A stretch of 64,000 nt of DNA from Phoebastria nigripes (lineage: Eukaryota > Chordata > Aves > Procellariiformes > Diomedeidae). Shown piece by piece: positions 1-11,100 of the stretch (the first letter of the stretch is position 1; each line of letters starts with the position of its first letter). Both the position numbers and the translations under genes were made by a program. Below the pieces are notes generated by a model. The model saw only the letters and a program-made list of their open reading frames with translations. It did no database searches and was not told the DNA's origin. The DNA lies in contig JAYKAV010003266.1 of the NCBI GenBank assembly GCA_035582835.1, positions 3,056,368 through 3,120,367 on the forward strand, in the 5' to 3' direction.

Positions 1-1004
1 GGCCAACCCTTCCCAAAAGGAGACGCAGCGTAGTTTTGTCTGAACGCTGTTGTACAGCTTCAGTGATGAATTTCTCTTTGTCTAGATAGCTGGGAATAGA
101 GCTCCTCCGTGCTGCCAGAGCTGCAGTGGCGCTGGGAAACACGAGGACCCCTCTGTCACTGCTGTCCCCATACACCACGGCTGTATGTGCTGCCCTGGCC
201 CCGTTAGGTCCCAACACCAGCCGCCGAGTCGCAGCTGAGCCAGCCCCGGACCCTCTCGCTGCCAGCAGACAAACCCACTCCGTCGGCATCCGCCGGCACT
301 GTAATGGATATCGAGTCACTACCCTGAAATACAGATGCTTCCTGCCCTGAAAATAAAAGCTCCAGCTTTTCTGGGGGGAGTTTGCTTATTTTTTTTATAA
401 ATGCCTCAGCATTTCTGCCGCCCCANGTGCTGCTGCAGGCTGTAACCTTCCCTGCCGTGACCTCCCAGCGCCTGGGAGCATATCGCAGGGCGTCCTGGGT
501 CATTTGATTTGTATAATCTGTTTGATCTGTGGTAGGGGAACCCTGGATGAGATGGTATAATAGAAGAATAGTAGATATAATAATGTATTTTATTTATTAT
601 ATATATAATATTTTCTCTCCTTGGTGTGGGTAACTTCTGATTGCTGGTGTGGGCACCAAACTCCCATTAACTGTGTGTTGGAGCGAGCCATTGGCGTGTA
701 CGCGAGAGGAGAACAACGCCCGGAGAATTGCTCCAAACTCAGCAGTATAGGAGAAAATTGTGTATGGGTCCCTGCTCAGCCCTTGCCCCGACTTGTCTGA
801 GGTTTACTGGTTGTAAGTGGGGGCTTCAGCCGTAGGGGTTAACGTATATTGTAGTGGTTGAAGTACAGGGCTTGAGTTGGATGGGGGTTGCCATTTTGGC
901 TTTTATTCAACAAACTTTTAGATTAAAGTGTAATTCAGACCACTGCACATGTTTCTCATCTATCTGTAGTGATTTCTAAGGTAAATACCATACAATAACA
1001 AAGA

Positions 1005-1028
1005 TCATGTTATCACCTGATAACATGA
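1005..1028. promoter_or_regulatory. Near-perfect palindrome with two inverted GATA motifs
   Basis: Two perfect 11-nt arms (1005-1015 and 1018-1028) are separated by two C bases. The inner halves read TTATCA and TGATAA, which are two GATA-factor sites in opposite orientation. Palindromic GATA sites are known high-affinity targets for two-finger GATA proteins. Whether this one is used is inference. It lies about 3.9 kb upstream of the NUAK2 start codon. Confidence 0.4.
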
Positions 1029-1738
1029 CGATTAAAAATCCAAAGAAGATAAGTTCATATTTTGAAGGGGCTGGTTCCTGGGTTCATTGCAGTTTGGACT
1101 AAAAAGCTCATAAATCTAGCGATCAAAGGAGGTGTGCGTCACTGACCCGGGGTGGCTTGCTCTGTGCCAGCGACCGGGAGAAGAGGTCCCGGGACTTTCT
1201 TTGGCTGATTCAGCTGCAGAGCGAGCAGGATACCAACCCGGGAGCCTGTCCTTCCCTGTGGGCTGCACCGCGGTGGGGCCATGCCCGCACGCTGCGCACA
1301 AACCGGGTCACTCCTAATTACAGTTTTGCTTTGCTCTTTTTCTCTTCTTGGTGTGCTTCACCGCTCACGTTTCTACATGCAGAGCCCCTCAAAGAGTGAG
1401 GCTTTTTTCTACTCTGTCCAGCTGAATGAGGCAATATTTCTGCTTTCTCCAGTTGTGATCCATCCTTGGCTGCGGCACATCCCTTACCTCCGTAGGTCCA
1501 CGCAGCAGGGAGCTCCCTTCTGCTCTCCCCACCGTGCCCCTGCCTACGCTGGCAGCGACAAGCAGAGATGGCAGGACCTGGGTTCACGAGCACCACAGCG
1601 CAAACATTATCAGGCTAATAGGGTTTTGCAAAATGATTCTTAGAAATGACTTGCCTGGGCATAAAATCTGCCCACTGAGTAGTTATCAAGATGGAAAAAA
1701 TGAGCTGGGCTTTACCCAGAGCAGATGTATGTCCTGAG

Positions 1739-1781
1739 TGGATGGATGGATGGATGGATGGATGGATGGATGGATGGATGG
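1739..1781. repeat. (GGAT)n microsatellite
   Basis: About ten uninterrupted copies of the tetranucleotide GGAT. On the other strand it produces a chance Ser/Ile/His/Pro repeat reading frame. It is a simple sequence repeat, probably polymorphic, with no evident function. Confidence 0.95.
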
Positions 1782-4649
1782 AGTCTGCAGGCTGGTGTAA
1801 TCCACAGCTGCGGTGGAAGTGGGATGTAGAGGTGGCCTCTGCTGTAATCATTAGATGTGATAGGCCATAAATTACTTTTCAAAAGGCTCCTATTGGTGCT
1901 AATGTGTTTCCCTTCTTCTGCTGATGGATGGGGCACCCAATTGGGAGGATCAGAGCAAAACCAGTTTCCTTAGTGTTTTCAGAGGAGGAATGGGTTTCAC
2001 ACCTGCCTGAGCACTACCCAGCAGCAGAGGAATGCTGCCAGCTTGGAAGACCACTAAGGAGAGGCGATCATTAAACTTTTTGTTGTCTTTGGCATTTTAA
2101 TGCCTAGCAGGAGTCTTCCTTTCCCTCTTGGAGGGCTCACTGCTGTAAGTATGTCTTCTGGGGAAAGTTTATTCCTTTATCAGTCCACAAGCAGAGGTGA
2201 ACAGAGCCTGTTGCCACCGAGTCCGATGGCAGAGCCTGGTTTTGACCAGGACGTGGATGTTTTTAGCACTGAGGTAATGCTGTAGCATTTATTTTAAAGT
2301 AATAAATAAATAAATATAAAGTTAGGAGCCTGCAAGTAAATAAAGCTTCCGTTATGACAAAGCATCAAGTCGATTAGACTAGCTTTGAGCAGGTTTACCT
2401 GACATCGAGCCAAATTCCTTGTTGACTTTCATGTTGGTTTTAGCGGACATGTACTGGGGCCCGTGGTACAAAGGGCTGCCGCTGGAGAAACCCTGTTTAG
2501 GATTTCTAAGGCTGCAGCTGGGGGAGGCAGGGGGAATTTTAGTGGATTTCCCCACTGCTGAGAAAGCAGTAGCAATACTGCTACAATAGAGGATCCTTAT
2601 CAGTGGATTCCAGTGGACTTAGATCTGTGTCCCTTGACATTTCCATTAAAATAGGCTTCCTGAGCCAGTCTAGAACAAAAGCATACCTAAGCCTATGTAT
2701 CAGTGACAACACAGAAAATTGCAGAAAAGAATTTGTCTGGTAGAAACAGAAAGAGAAGCTACCCAAGGCTCCGCTTCCTTTCATCACGGGGAAAGCCTCT
2801 GGGAAGCATCTTTATAAATCAACGGGAGTATTAAACATGTGCTTAAAGTTAAATGTGTGCTCAAGTGCTTTCTTGGACTGATGGGCTAAACCACGAGCGA
2901 TCCCACAGCTGTCAATAGCATTACTCTGCAGGCTTGCAGTGTCCAGGAGACACAGACACTTTCATCTTAGTCAAGTGAAATTGCTTTGTTTATTGCAATA
3001 AGGTAGGTTTGTACCTACCCCCTTCAACTCTTCTGCAATCTCTGGGCTGTGCCTGAACAGGATCCTATCTGTTTACTTTGACATTGAAATTACAGCAGTG
3101 TAGTTAATCTCATCTACGCCTTGTTTATCTTCCCTATGGGCCCTGCTGGCCACTTGCAGATTGAAACGCAGCTCCTGTTACTGCACAGTAAATAATTCAT
3201 TATTGCAACTCTGCTTCAGCACAGTATCTTCTTCAGACATACTGGTGGGAGATGACTAATTTTAAAATGGGGAGCGAGATTTGTCCATGGGTTACGATGT
3301 GTTCAGCGNGAGGAGAGGTTTGAGGGTGGAAAGGATGCAGGACCAGTCTAAAGCTGCAAGAAGTGGTTCATCCCTGACATCTTGTGAGGAACAGAGGTGC
3401 CACATGGCCACTGCCAATAAAAATCAGGGTCACTGGCAGTACAAGATAACCTCTGTGTCCTAACTGCATCGAAATGGTACCTAATACGCAGTCCTTCCAG
3501 CACCGAGGCAGATCACAGCCATGGATGAGCAGGAGTTTGGTACACGGTTGTCTCCATGACCTGGACTCTGGTGCCTGTTGTTACAGCTACCCTGCAGGGC
3601 GAATGTCCTCAACAGGTCATTTTATAATCTCAGTCCTCTGATACCCCAATTGCAAGACCAGCCAGGGGACTTGTGATGCCTGCCTGGGTCTCATCCTGAC
3701 ATAGAGACGTGGCATGGCCACGATACGCTGAGAGCAGGTGCCGGGCTGTTGCACAGCTCCATCCTATGCCAGCTCTGTGCTCGGAGACACAAAGCCCGCA
3801 GAGAGGGGCCGGTGCTGGATTAGATCATCCCTCGCAGACGCTCACGAGCCCCTGCCCTGCCTCACCCGGCCGGGCTGCCCTGAGCTGCTGGAAGCGGTGG
3901 GAAAATCCAGGTCTGAGTGTGGGGATGAGTAATGCTGTAGCTATCTCTTTCTTCAATCAATACGGTGTGTCCTCACACATGCCAGAGCTGGGCAAAAGCT
4001 TTTGTTTTGGCTGCTTTGGGAAATAATTGCATTCTTTTAATATCTCAAAACAAAGATTTACCACAGGGGCAAAAAGACCACACGGGAAGGTGCTGCAGAG
4101 TTAACCAGAAACGTCCGTAAAAAGCATTTGTGTGGGAGCGCCTGAGCAGCCTGCAGACGTTTCCCCCCTGGCTCCGGTCATGGAGCATGCTGCTCCCTCC
4201 CAGGCCCTGTGTCCAGGAGGGCAAAGCATCGTCCTGTGGCAAGTGTGGACAGGCTGCGCTTGCCCAGGCCTCTCCTCTCTCTGATTTTGCCCTCAATATG
4301 TATTTTTTTCTGAGAGTCCTGGGTGCATTGTGGCTCCTTGCAGCAAAACCACGTCTGTGTGTCTCTCTCTTGGCCGGCTGTACGTCTGTCTCCTTCTGTC
4401 CCTGCATCTCTCCTGCTGTGAGACACCCGGGCGCTTTGCTCCTCATCCTCCCAGCGCTCTGGTCCTGCGCCTCTTCTCAGCCTTTGGATGCGAGTCTCTC
4501 CCTGCATCATCTTCTGGAAAGTCCTTAACCCCCCCCCAGTCTGCGGGACACCCCTTTACACCCCCTGCTACCCCTGTGACCCCCTCTTCTCCCCTGTCCC
4601 TGGGTTGCCTCTGCCCCCCCTCTCCTCCGCGCATCCTCCCTTTGCACCC

Positions 4650-4938
4650 AGCTTGTGAGTGCCCCCCTGCACCCTGCTCCGCGGCTCCCCCTTATCCCCG
4701 CGCCCTGCGCCCTCCCGGCCCGTGGCTCCCCGCTTCCACCCCTGCCCGTGGGGTCCTCCCGCAGCCCGGCCCCCCCCTCCCCTTCCTCGCACCGGTTCCC
4801 GGGCGGGGCGGCCGCCGCCGTGCGGCCAATGGGCGCGGGGGGGCGCGGCCGGCGGGGCCGCCGCATTTAGCGGCCGGGCCGGGCCGGGCCGGGCGGCGGC
4901 GGCGGAGCCGGGGCTGGGACCGAGACCGGGAGCGGGGC
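4650..4938 (+). promoter_or_regulatory. NUAK2 CpG-island promoter and 5' UTR
   Basis: Extremely GC- and CpG-rich DNA runs directly into the NUAK2 start codon and on to about 5450. It has GC-box sequence (GGGCGGGGC near 4801), a CCAAT box at 4826-4830, and a short GGGCC tandem run at about 4871-4900 just before the ATG. No consensus TATA box is present. The AT-rich blip at 4864-4869 is too degenerate to call. The arrangement fits a dispersed CpG-island promoter with a short 5' UTR. The exact transcription start cannot be set from sequence. Confidence 0.6.
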
Positions 4939-5133
4939 ATGGAGCGGGCGGCGGGGCCGGGGGCAGCGCTGGCCGAGGGGCTCATCAAGTCTCCGCGGCC
5001 GCTGATGAAGAAGCAGGCGGTGAAGCGGCACCACCACAAGCACAACCTCAAGCACCGCTACGAGTTCCTGGAGACGCTGGGGAAGGGCACCTACGGGAAG
5101 GTGAAGAAAGCCCGGGAGCGCTCCGGTAAACTG
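4939..5133 (+). CDS. NUAK2: NUAK2 coding exon 1
   Basis: The start ATG at 4939 has a favourable context (G at -3 and +4). It encodes residues 1-65: an Ala/Gly-rich N-terminus, a His/Lys-rich stretch, then the first kinase strand and glycine loop. The donor GTAAGG follows directly after the KL codons in phase 0. The reading frame is also open upstream of this ATG (from 4330), but that part is low-complexity Pro-rich promoter sequence and is not expected to be translated. Confidence 0.95.
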
Positions 5134-8100
5134 GTAAGGATCCCCCCGGTGCATCCTCACTGTGAGCCGGTGCGGGGCCCCTGAGCATCCCCCTGCTCTG
5201 CGCAGCATGGCCCCGGTGCATGCCCCCCTCGCCCCGGTGCATCCCCGCCGGCACCGGCTCTCCCCAGCCGGNACCCGGGAAGGCGCAGCCCTCGCCCGGC
5301 CCCGCTCGCGGCGCAGCGTGCGGGGAGGCTGCGGAGCTGCCGTCCCCGGGCCGGTGCCGCGGGGGGGGGGCAGCCCGGAGGGACCTGGTACCCCCCGGGG
5401 GGTCGCAGCTCCCCTCGCCCACTTGACCGCGTCGGGCTTCCTGGTGAAAGGAGCCCGCAGATATCCGGCAGCGAAGAGCAAACATTGCACTTGAGTCTCA
5501 AGGATTTTTCCCTTCCTCTTGCCCTGGTTCGTGGTTGGTTTTGCATGTTGGCTCTTGGCAGCGGCGTGTGGAACGCAAGCAAAGCTGAGCCCCTCTGAGC
5601 CCTGAGTGTCTGATTGAAATCGTGACTCAATCAACGCCTCAGCCCCTCTGAAGCAAAGTGCCTCTGTGCAATGCATGGCTCGACCCAGAGCGCGGNGATC
5701 CAGCGTGCTGGAAGTGTGCAGGGAGAGGAGGGGGAGCCTGGCCCCCAGGAAAGCTGGGTGCTGCTGTCCTGGCAGCCTTGTCCTTTAGGAATCTGCAAGG
5801 GTTCAAAGGGCAAACTTGAATGTGATTTCCCTGCCCCTGTTCAGTCCTGAGCACCCTGCGGTGCGGGATGGGACCCATGAAAGGCACTTGCACACCAACT
5901 CACATGAGACCATGGGTGAGCAATGAGGGTCCACCTGCGGGCGGTGAGACTGGCCCAGCAAGGCTCTGAGGGCTGAGCAGAAGAGCGGGGTGCGAGATTG
6001 GATCACTAAGGTCAAGGAAAACAGCTGTAAATCTGAGAGGTTTTCTTGTGTAACGCGACAGCTCTTAATTAAGTCAGATCTGCCATTTCCATTAGCCTAT
6101 CTGATTCTGAAGAAGCTGCTGTTTTGCTGCATAATCAGGGCCTTGAAATGCAGCTTCCACCCACAGACCTAGAAGGATCCCTCCCTTGGGATGGGCAAGA
6201 AGACTTGGCTTTCCCTGTCTGCACCTAACAAAGCTTGTGCGGGGAATCTCTGAACTGCCAGAAAACTTACCTATCTGTGGAAGCCCCTTAGGACAGGGAC
6301 TCTTTGTCTAGCAGCATTGGTCTATTATAATGCAAATTAAATACACAGGCCAATGACTCCTCAATAAATGCTGGAGATAGTCAAAGTCTCGACTAACTAG
6401 TACCTCGGCAAGCTGGCCATGTAGGAACAGGAGGCTTAACCACAAATCTCTCTTCTTCCCACAAATTCTTTCTTGTAGCACTCAGCGTTTCCGGACCTGT
6501 TTAATCTTCAGGCTTATCCCGAGCCTGGTTGTTATTTGCTCCTTCTCTAAGTGGCTTTCACTTCCTAAACACTGAGGTGTGAGAGCAGGTACTGCCGCCT
6601 CCACCAGTTACCCCTCGTGGGCTGTGTGCATCCGACGTTACCGGCTGAGGCTGTAAAGCTGGAGCTGCTCCATGCGTGGTTTTTGCCTCTGGCTAATCAG
6701 AAACTGCCTCTGTCAGAGGCACTGAATATTGAACCATCTCGTTTTACTGCCTAGCTTTCTTTTTCTCTGAATTTTAACCAACCTACCTGGCCTTAGCTCA
6801 GAGCAAGGTGTGTCTGATCAGTTGGTAGACTGCAGGGAAGACCGGGCTCCTGCAGCTGAAGGATTTTTGGGGACTTCCGTGGACATTCTTTGTATGAAAA
6901 AAATCTTGTTTTCTGGTTAGAAATCCTTTAGGTGAAATAATATTCACGCCTTTTGGTGGGTACTTCTGCTGAGTGCCCTTCCCAGTCCTTGGAAAATAGT
7001 AGTGTCCCTGAAATATCAAGCAGGTGGGGAGGGAGTTGCTGGCTCTTTTTCTTTTCCTTTTTTTTTTTTTCCATTTTCTCCGTGTCTTTTGGTTTGAAGA
7101 TTTAGTAACCTGTGCCATGGTGGTGCAAACTGGCTCCTGCACCTCTTTGCAGGGCAGCATCTGGCCTTTTTTTCTTCCAGCCTGGTGTTTCTCCCAGCCT
7201 GGTTCCCAAGCCCTGGCCTGCAGCCAAGTCAAACAGAAAGGGGGACCTCCTGTGGGACTCGCTTGCAGTGTCAGAAACGTATTTGTGGGCTTGTGTGGTG
7301 TCAAGGGGAAGGCAGCACCTGGAATATTCCAAAGCAGCAAAGCCTCTTTTGATCTCCAGTAAGGGGCGAACCCCGGTCTCTTCCGTAGTGAGTTGTAATC
7401 CATATTTCATGGAGCATGAAATGCTGCACTTGCAATCTGGAACAACTTCTGAAGTGCTGCCTGGGGTTGTAGCTTAATGCATCTTTCAGCAGCTGCTGAA
7501 AATACCTGTTCTGCCCCCAAAAAACTTCTAATTAAAAGCCTTTTTGACTTGGAAAGTACTCTTGAGTTCTCTAGGCTCCTGCAGCAGGACTTCTTGGGGC
7601 TGTTTCCTGCAGGAGATTCTTCTCATCGCGTTGATGGCAGAGGCAGCGTGTAGGCTGTGGCAGTGTCTGTCCCTGAAGCTGCCTCCAGGCTGGGCACGGC
7701 CTTTTCTGTCTCAAGGGGAGATCCTCTGCTGTCAGCCCTGTTAGGTAGGGGATGTTTTGGAACAAAGCTGCTTCTCGGCACCCCTGGGGAAGGATGGGAT
7801 GGCCGAGGGATTAGCCTCCCCGGCAGGGCTTGACAGGCAGATAAATCACCCCACCCTGAGTGGCTGGTTCAGTCTCTGTTGTATGAGATGTGGACCCTAA
7901 CAGTGCTGTACCCTCGCTGTGCGTTGTGGCTGGCTGTTACACAGGCAGCTGGCCTGCCTGCGGGCAGCGCTCAGCAAGGAGAGCCCCGGGGCTCTCACAG
8001 CGCCCTAAACCTGCTCGCTGCTGCAGCCGTGACTCCCGTCTGCCTTGGAGGTCACTACCTGCCGGGCTCATAGGCGAGGGTGTTCTCCGGCACTCTGCTG

Positions 8101-11100
8101 AGTACAGCCAGAGGTATCTCCTAAGGCTTTACCCACTGGCAGCCTGGAGCCACTTTGTCTTTTTATGNACAGTGGATCTTGCCCTGAGCCCTGGCTCAGC
8201 AGTGTATGTGCATGAGCAACTTGATCAGCAGGCAAACGTGCTGCATGCACCCCAAAATGCCGAGGCTGTTGGGCTGGATGTTGAGCTTTAGGGGGCGATG
8301 AATAGAGTGAGTCAACAGGAATTTGGGAGGGCAGGAGCAGGCTGACTTACTGCATAAAGGCTTTGCCCGCATTGTAGCGGGGGTCAGGTAATCAGGGGCT
8401 GGAGCAAAAAATTGTTAAACTTTAACCTGTTAACCTAGCACAAAGGTCAGGGAAAAGAATACCTGGCTTTCAAGAAGTTATTAAGTGCCTTCCGTATTGC
8501 TTTGTACAGAAACTTGGGCCTGGGTTATTGAACTTCCCTTGGCCAGAGTCCATTCTGCTTGGTTGCTTCAACCCTTGGGGCTGGTGCAGGCACAGTGCTT
8601 CTCCAGTGCACGGGAGGCAACCCCTGCCCTGGCCAGTGCTGGCCTGAAGTGGCCCAGTGCAGCAGAGATGTGCTCTGGGGCCAAAGGCACTCCATCGGCC
8701 ACCTCTCACAAGCCCATCTTAGCCCTTAAAATTGGCATGTCCTTCTCCCATGAAGACACTGATGTGGCAGCTGAGCTCTCGCTGCTTTAGCGTCTGGTGA
8801 CTTGCTGTGGGTGTGATGGGCCTTGCTTAGCAAGGGTTGCAAACTTGCTCTGAGCCTTTTGCTGCTTGGTGGGCTAGGTCTCGAAGAGCGAGGTTTCTGA
8901 CTCCCTTAAATCAGAGGGAGACGAGGCTGAGCATCTGTCCCACACAGCCAAAGGCAGAGGAGGGTCCCTGTGCAGCGTAGCCATAAGCATCGCTCCTGTG
9001 CTGGCAGCTGGGGCCGGCGGGTGTCCATGCCCCTTCTCCCCGTTGCTGGGAGACCGGTGCGGGGGTCCCTTTACAGGATTAATGCTGTTCCGCATTCTTG
9101 TCTGATACAAAAAAAGAGGTTCTGCTGGATTCAGTTGTAAATTCAACCCTAGGAGCACATTGTCTCTCCCCAGCCCCTTTGAAAGAGGATTAGAAGGCAT
9201 CTATTCTCCAGCACTTACTCTTCTTTCTCCTCCCCTTTCAATTTCCTTGTAGAGGATAACTTGAAAACCCAAGCGAAAGCCTGGAAAGTGGCTCGCATCA
9301 TCGGTGCTGGGTCTTCTGGCCGGCTGGAGCACAGTCCTGTGCCTAGGAGGGATCTGCTCTTTAATACCAAACTTTCTCTTCCCTCTACATAATCAGCTCC
9401 TTGAAATAAGTATTTACGAGGAAAACAAAACCTGTGGNTTTTTTTTCATTTTCATGACCCCCAAGAAGACGTTGTTGTTGTTATCTTCCAAGTCATGTGT
9501 GCAGGTCACATTCCTTTGGCTGGCTGCGGTCCAGCGGCGGCTGTAGCCTGGGACATAATTCCTGTAAGCCACGGCACATAAACGAGGAGCAGGGGCTGCG
9601 CTACCTGTGAGAGGAGGCTTGGGGAGCTCCTCTGGTAGGAGCTGGCAGCAGGTTTCCCTTGGGGGGGAGGTGGGGAGAGCTTCTCCCTTGTGCACAGCAA
9701 CAGGACTTGGAAAGTATAAAAACCTAATTGATAAAGTTCACTTTTATTGGAATTGCTTCAGTGGAGCCGTGCAGCATGACCCTCAGATACAGCACGCCTG
9801 GGTGGAGAAGCTGGACCATTGATGTCTTGCTTGTGAGCCCCTTCCCGAAAGAGGGGGGTGGGTTTCTTGCTCTGCAACAGCCTTTGGGAAGCCACAATGC
9901 TCCTGGCCCCAACAGCCAGGTGACCCTCTGTGCGTGTGCTCATCCGCAGGTGGCTATCAAGTCAATCCGGAAAGACAAAATCAAGGATGAGCAGGACCTT
10001 GTCCATATCCGGAGAGAGATTGAGATCATGTCCTCCCTCAACCACCCCCACATCATCGCTGTCCACGAAGGTGAGCCCTCTTCTCCTCTCCTCTCCCCTT
10101 TCCAGCAGCATCCCCGAGCGGAGCCTCCCCTGCGGGGCTGGGTGCGGGGCAGGCTCTGCAGCAGTGGGGTTAGCGCTCGCCGCTGTCCTCCCTCTGCTCG
10201 TTCAGAGCAGAAGCTGTTTGCCGTTGCCTGTGCCGTGCTGGTGACTCAGCGCCGGCAGGGAGAGCAGATGCTGCCGGGCTGTAGTTTCCCTGCCGCACTC
10301 CCCCGCCTGCATGCAGAGCGACGGCGAGGGGAAATACCTGCTCCAGAAATAGCCGCTTCCAATCCCATCCTCTCCCGTCTGGAGAGGGAAGCCGGCTCCA
10401 AAAGTTTACATGGCCTTTTGAGGCTGGAAGCCTTGGTGTTGCTGCTGGCGAGAGGCTGTGCTGTGGGGGGGAGCCAGTGGCCAGGGTCCCCTGCAAAGCC
10501 CAGTGCCGTGTGTGGCTCCGGGCGAGCGTCCAGTTGTGCTGGACGCTCGCCCCAGCCATGGCAAGTGCTGGAGCGGTGGGAATCTCTGTGGCTCTGCTCT
10601 CAGCCCGAGGCAGGAGCTAATTTCAGTACTGGAGTCCTTCTTATTCCCTCCCTTGGGGCATAGGAAAACCAAACCACAGGGTGCTGGGAGAGCTCCTGGT
10701 GCTGCTGGGCTTGGCTTTATGGCCAGGGCTGGGCTTTGCTCCCACGGTGTCGGGGCAACACCAACCAAAGGGAAATTTCTCAAGTTCTAGCTATGACCAG
10801 ACTTAGAGCAAATCTCCAGCTGGATCAGTCTTTGCTTAAATGCGGAGTCCTTTGGCTGCAAACCCGGCGTGCCCCCTGCTCTTCCTCGGGGCTGGCTCTG
10901 CTGGGGTTCATTGCACTGTGCCGGCGTGTGGCCGGTGCCTGGGTTATCGCCGCCTCGCTGGTGTACGTGAGGTATCCAGAGTCCTTTTGTCCTCCAAACA
11001 AAAGCAAGTGGATTGGCAGTTCATATGCCGTGTTTGCAAGGACTGAGTCACGCTGACTGCTGGAATTCAAAGAATATTGAGGTAGCTTTCTGCAAACAGG

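Larger units (their letters stand above)
1..4650. other. Intergenic region upstream of NUAK2
   Basis: No exon could be supported. Open frames are short and lack recognisable domains or paired splice sites. The stretch is AT-richer than the gene body and has a GGAT microsatellite at 1739-1781 and an 11-bp-arm palindrome at 1005-1028. An AATAAA at 352-357 could be a poly(A) signal of an upstream + strand gene. Mammalian synteny would predict KLHDC8A there, but nothing in the sequence confirms it. From about 4520 to 4700 the + strand becomes strongly pyrimidine-rich and leads into the NUAK2 CpG island. Confidence 0.6.

Noticed and set aside
352..357. AATAAA as the 3' end of an upstream gene
   Set aside because: A single hexamer without a recognisable upstream coding exon. 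Kept only as a note in the intergenic entry.
4867..5676. 269-codon open frame on the - strand over NUAK2 exon 1
   Set aside because: Antisense of a CpG island. Arg/Pro/Ala/Gly-rich low complexity, no domain, explained by GC-rich composition.
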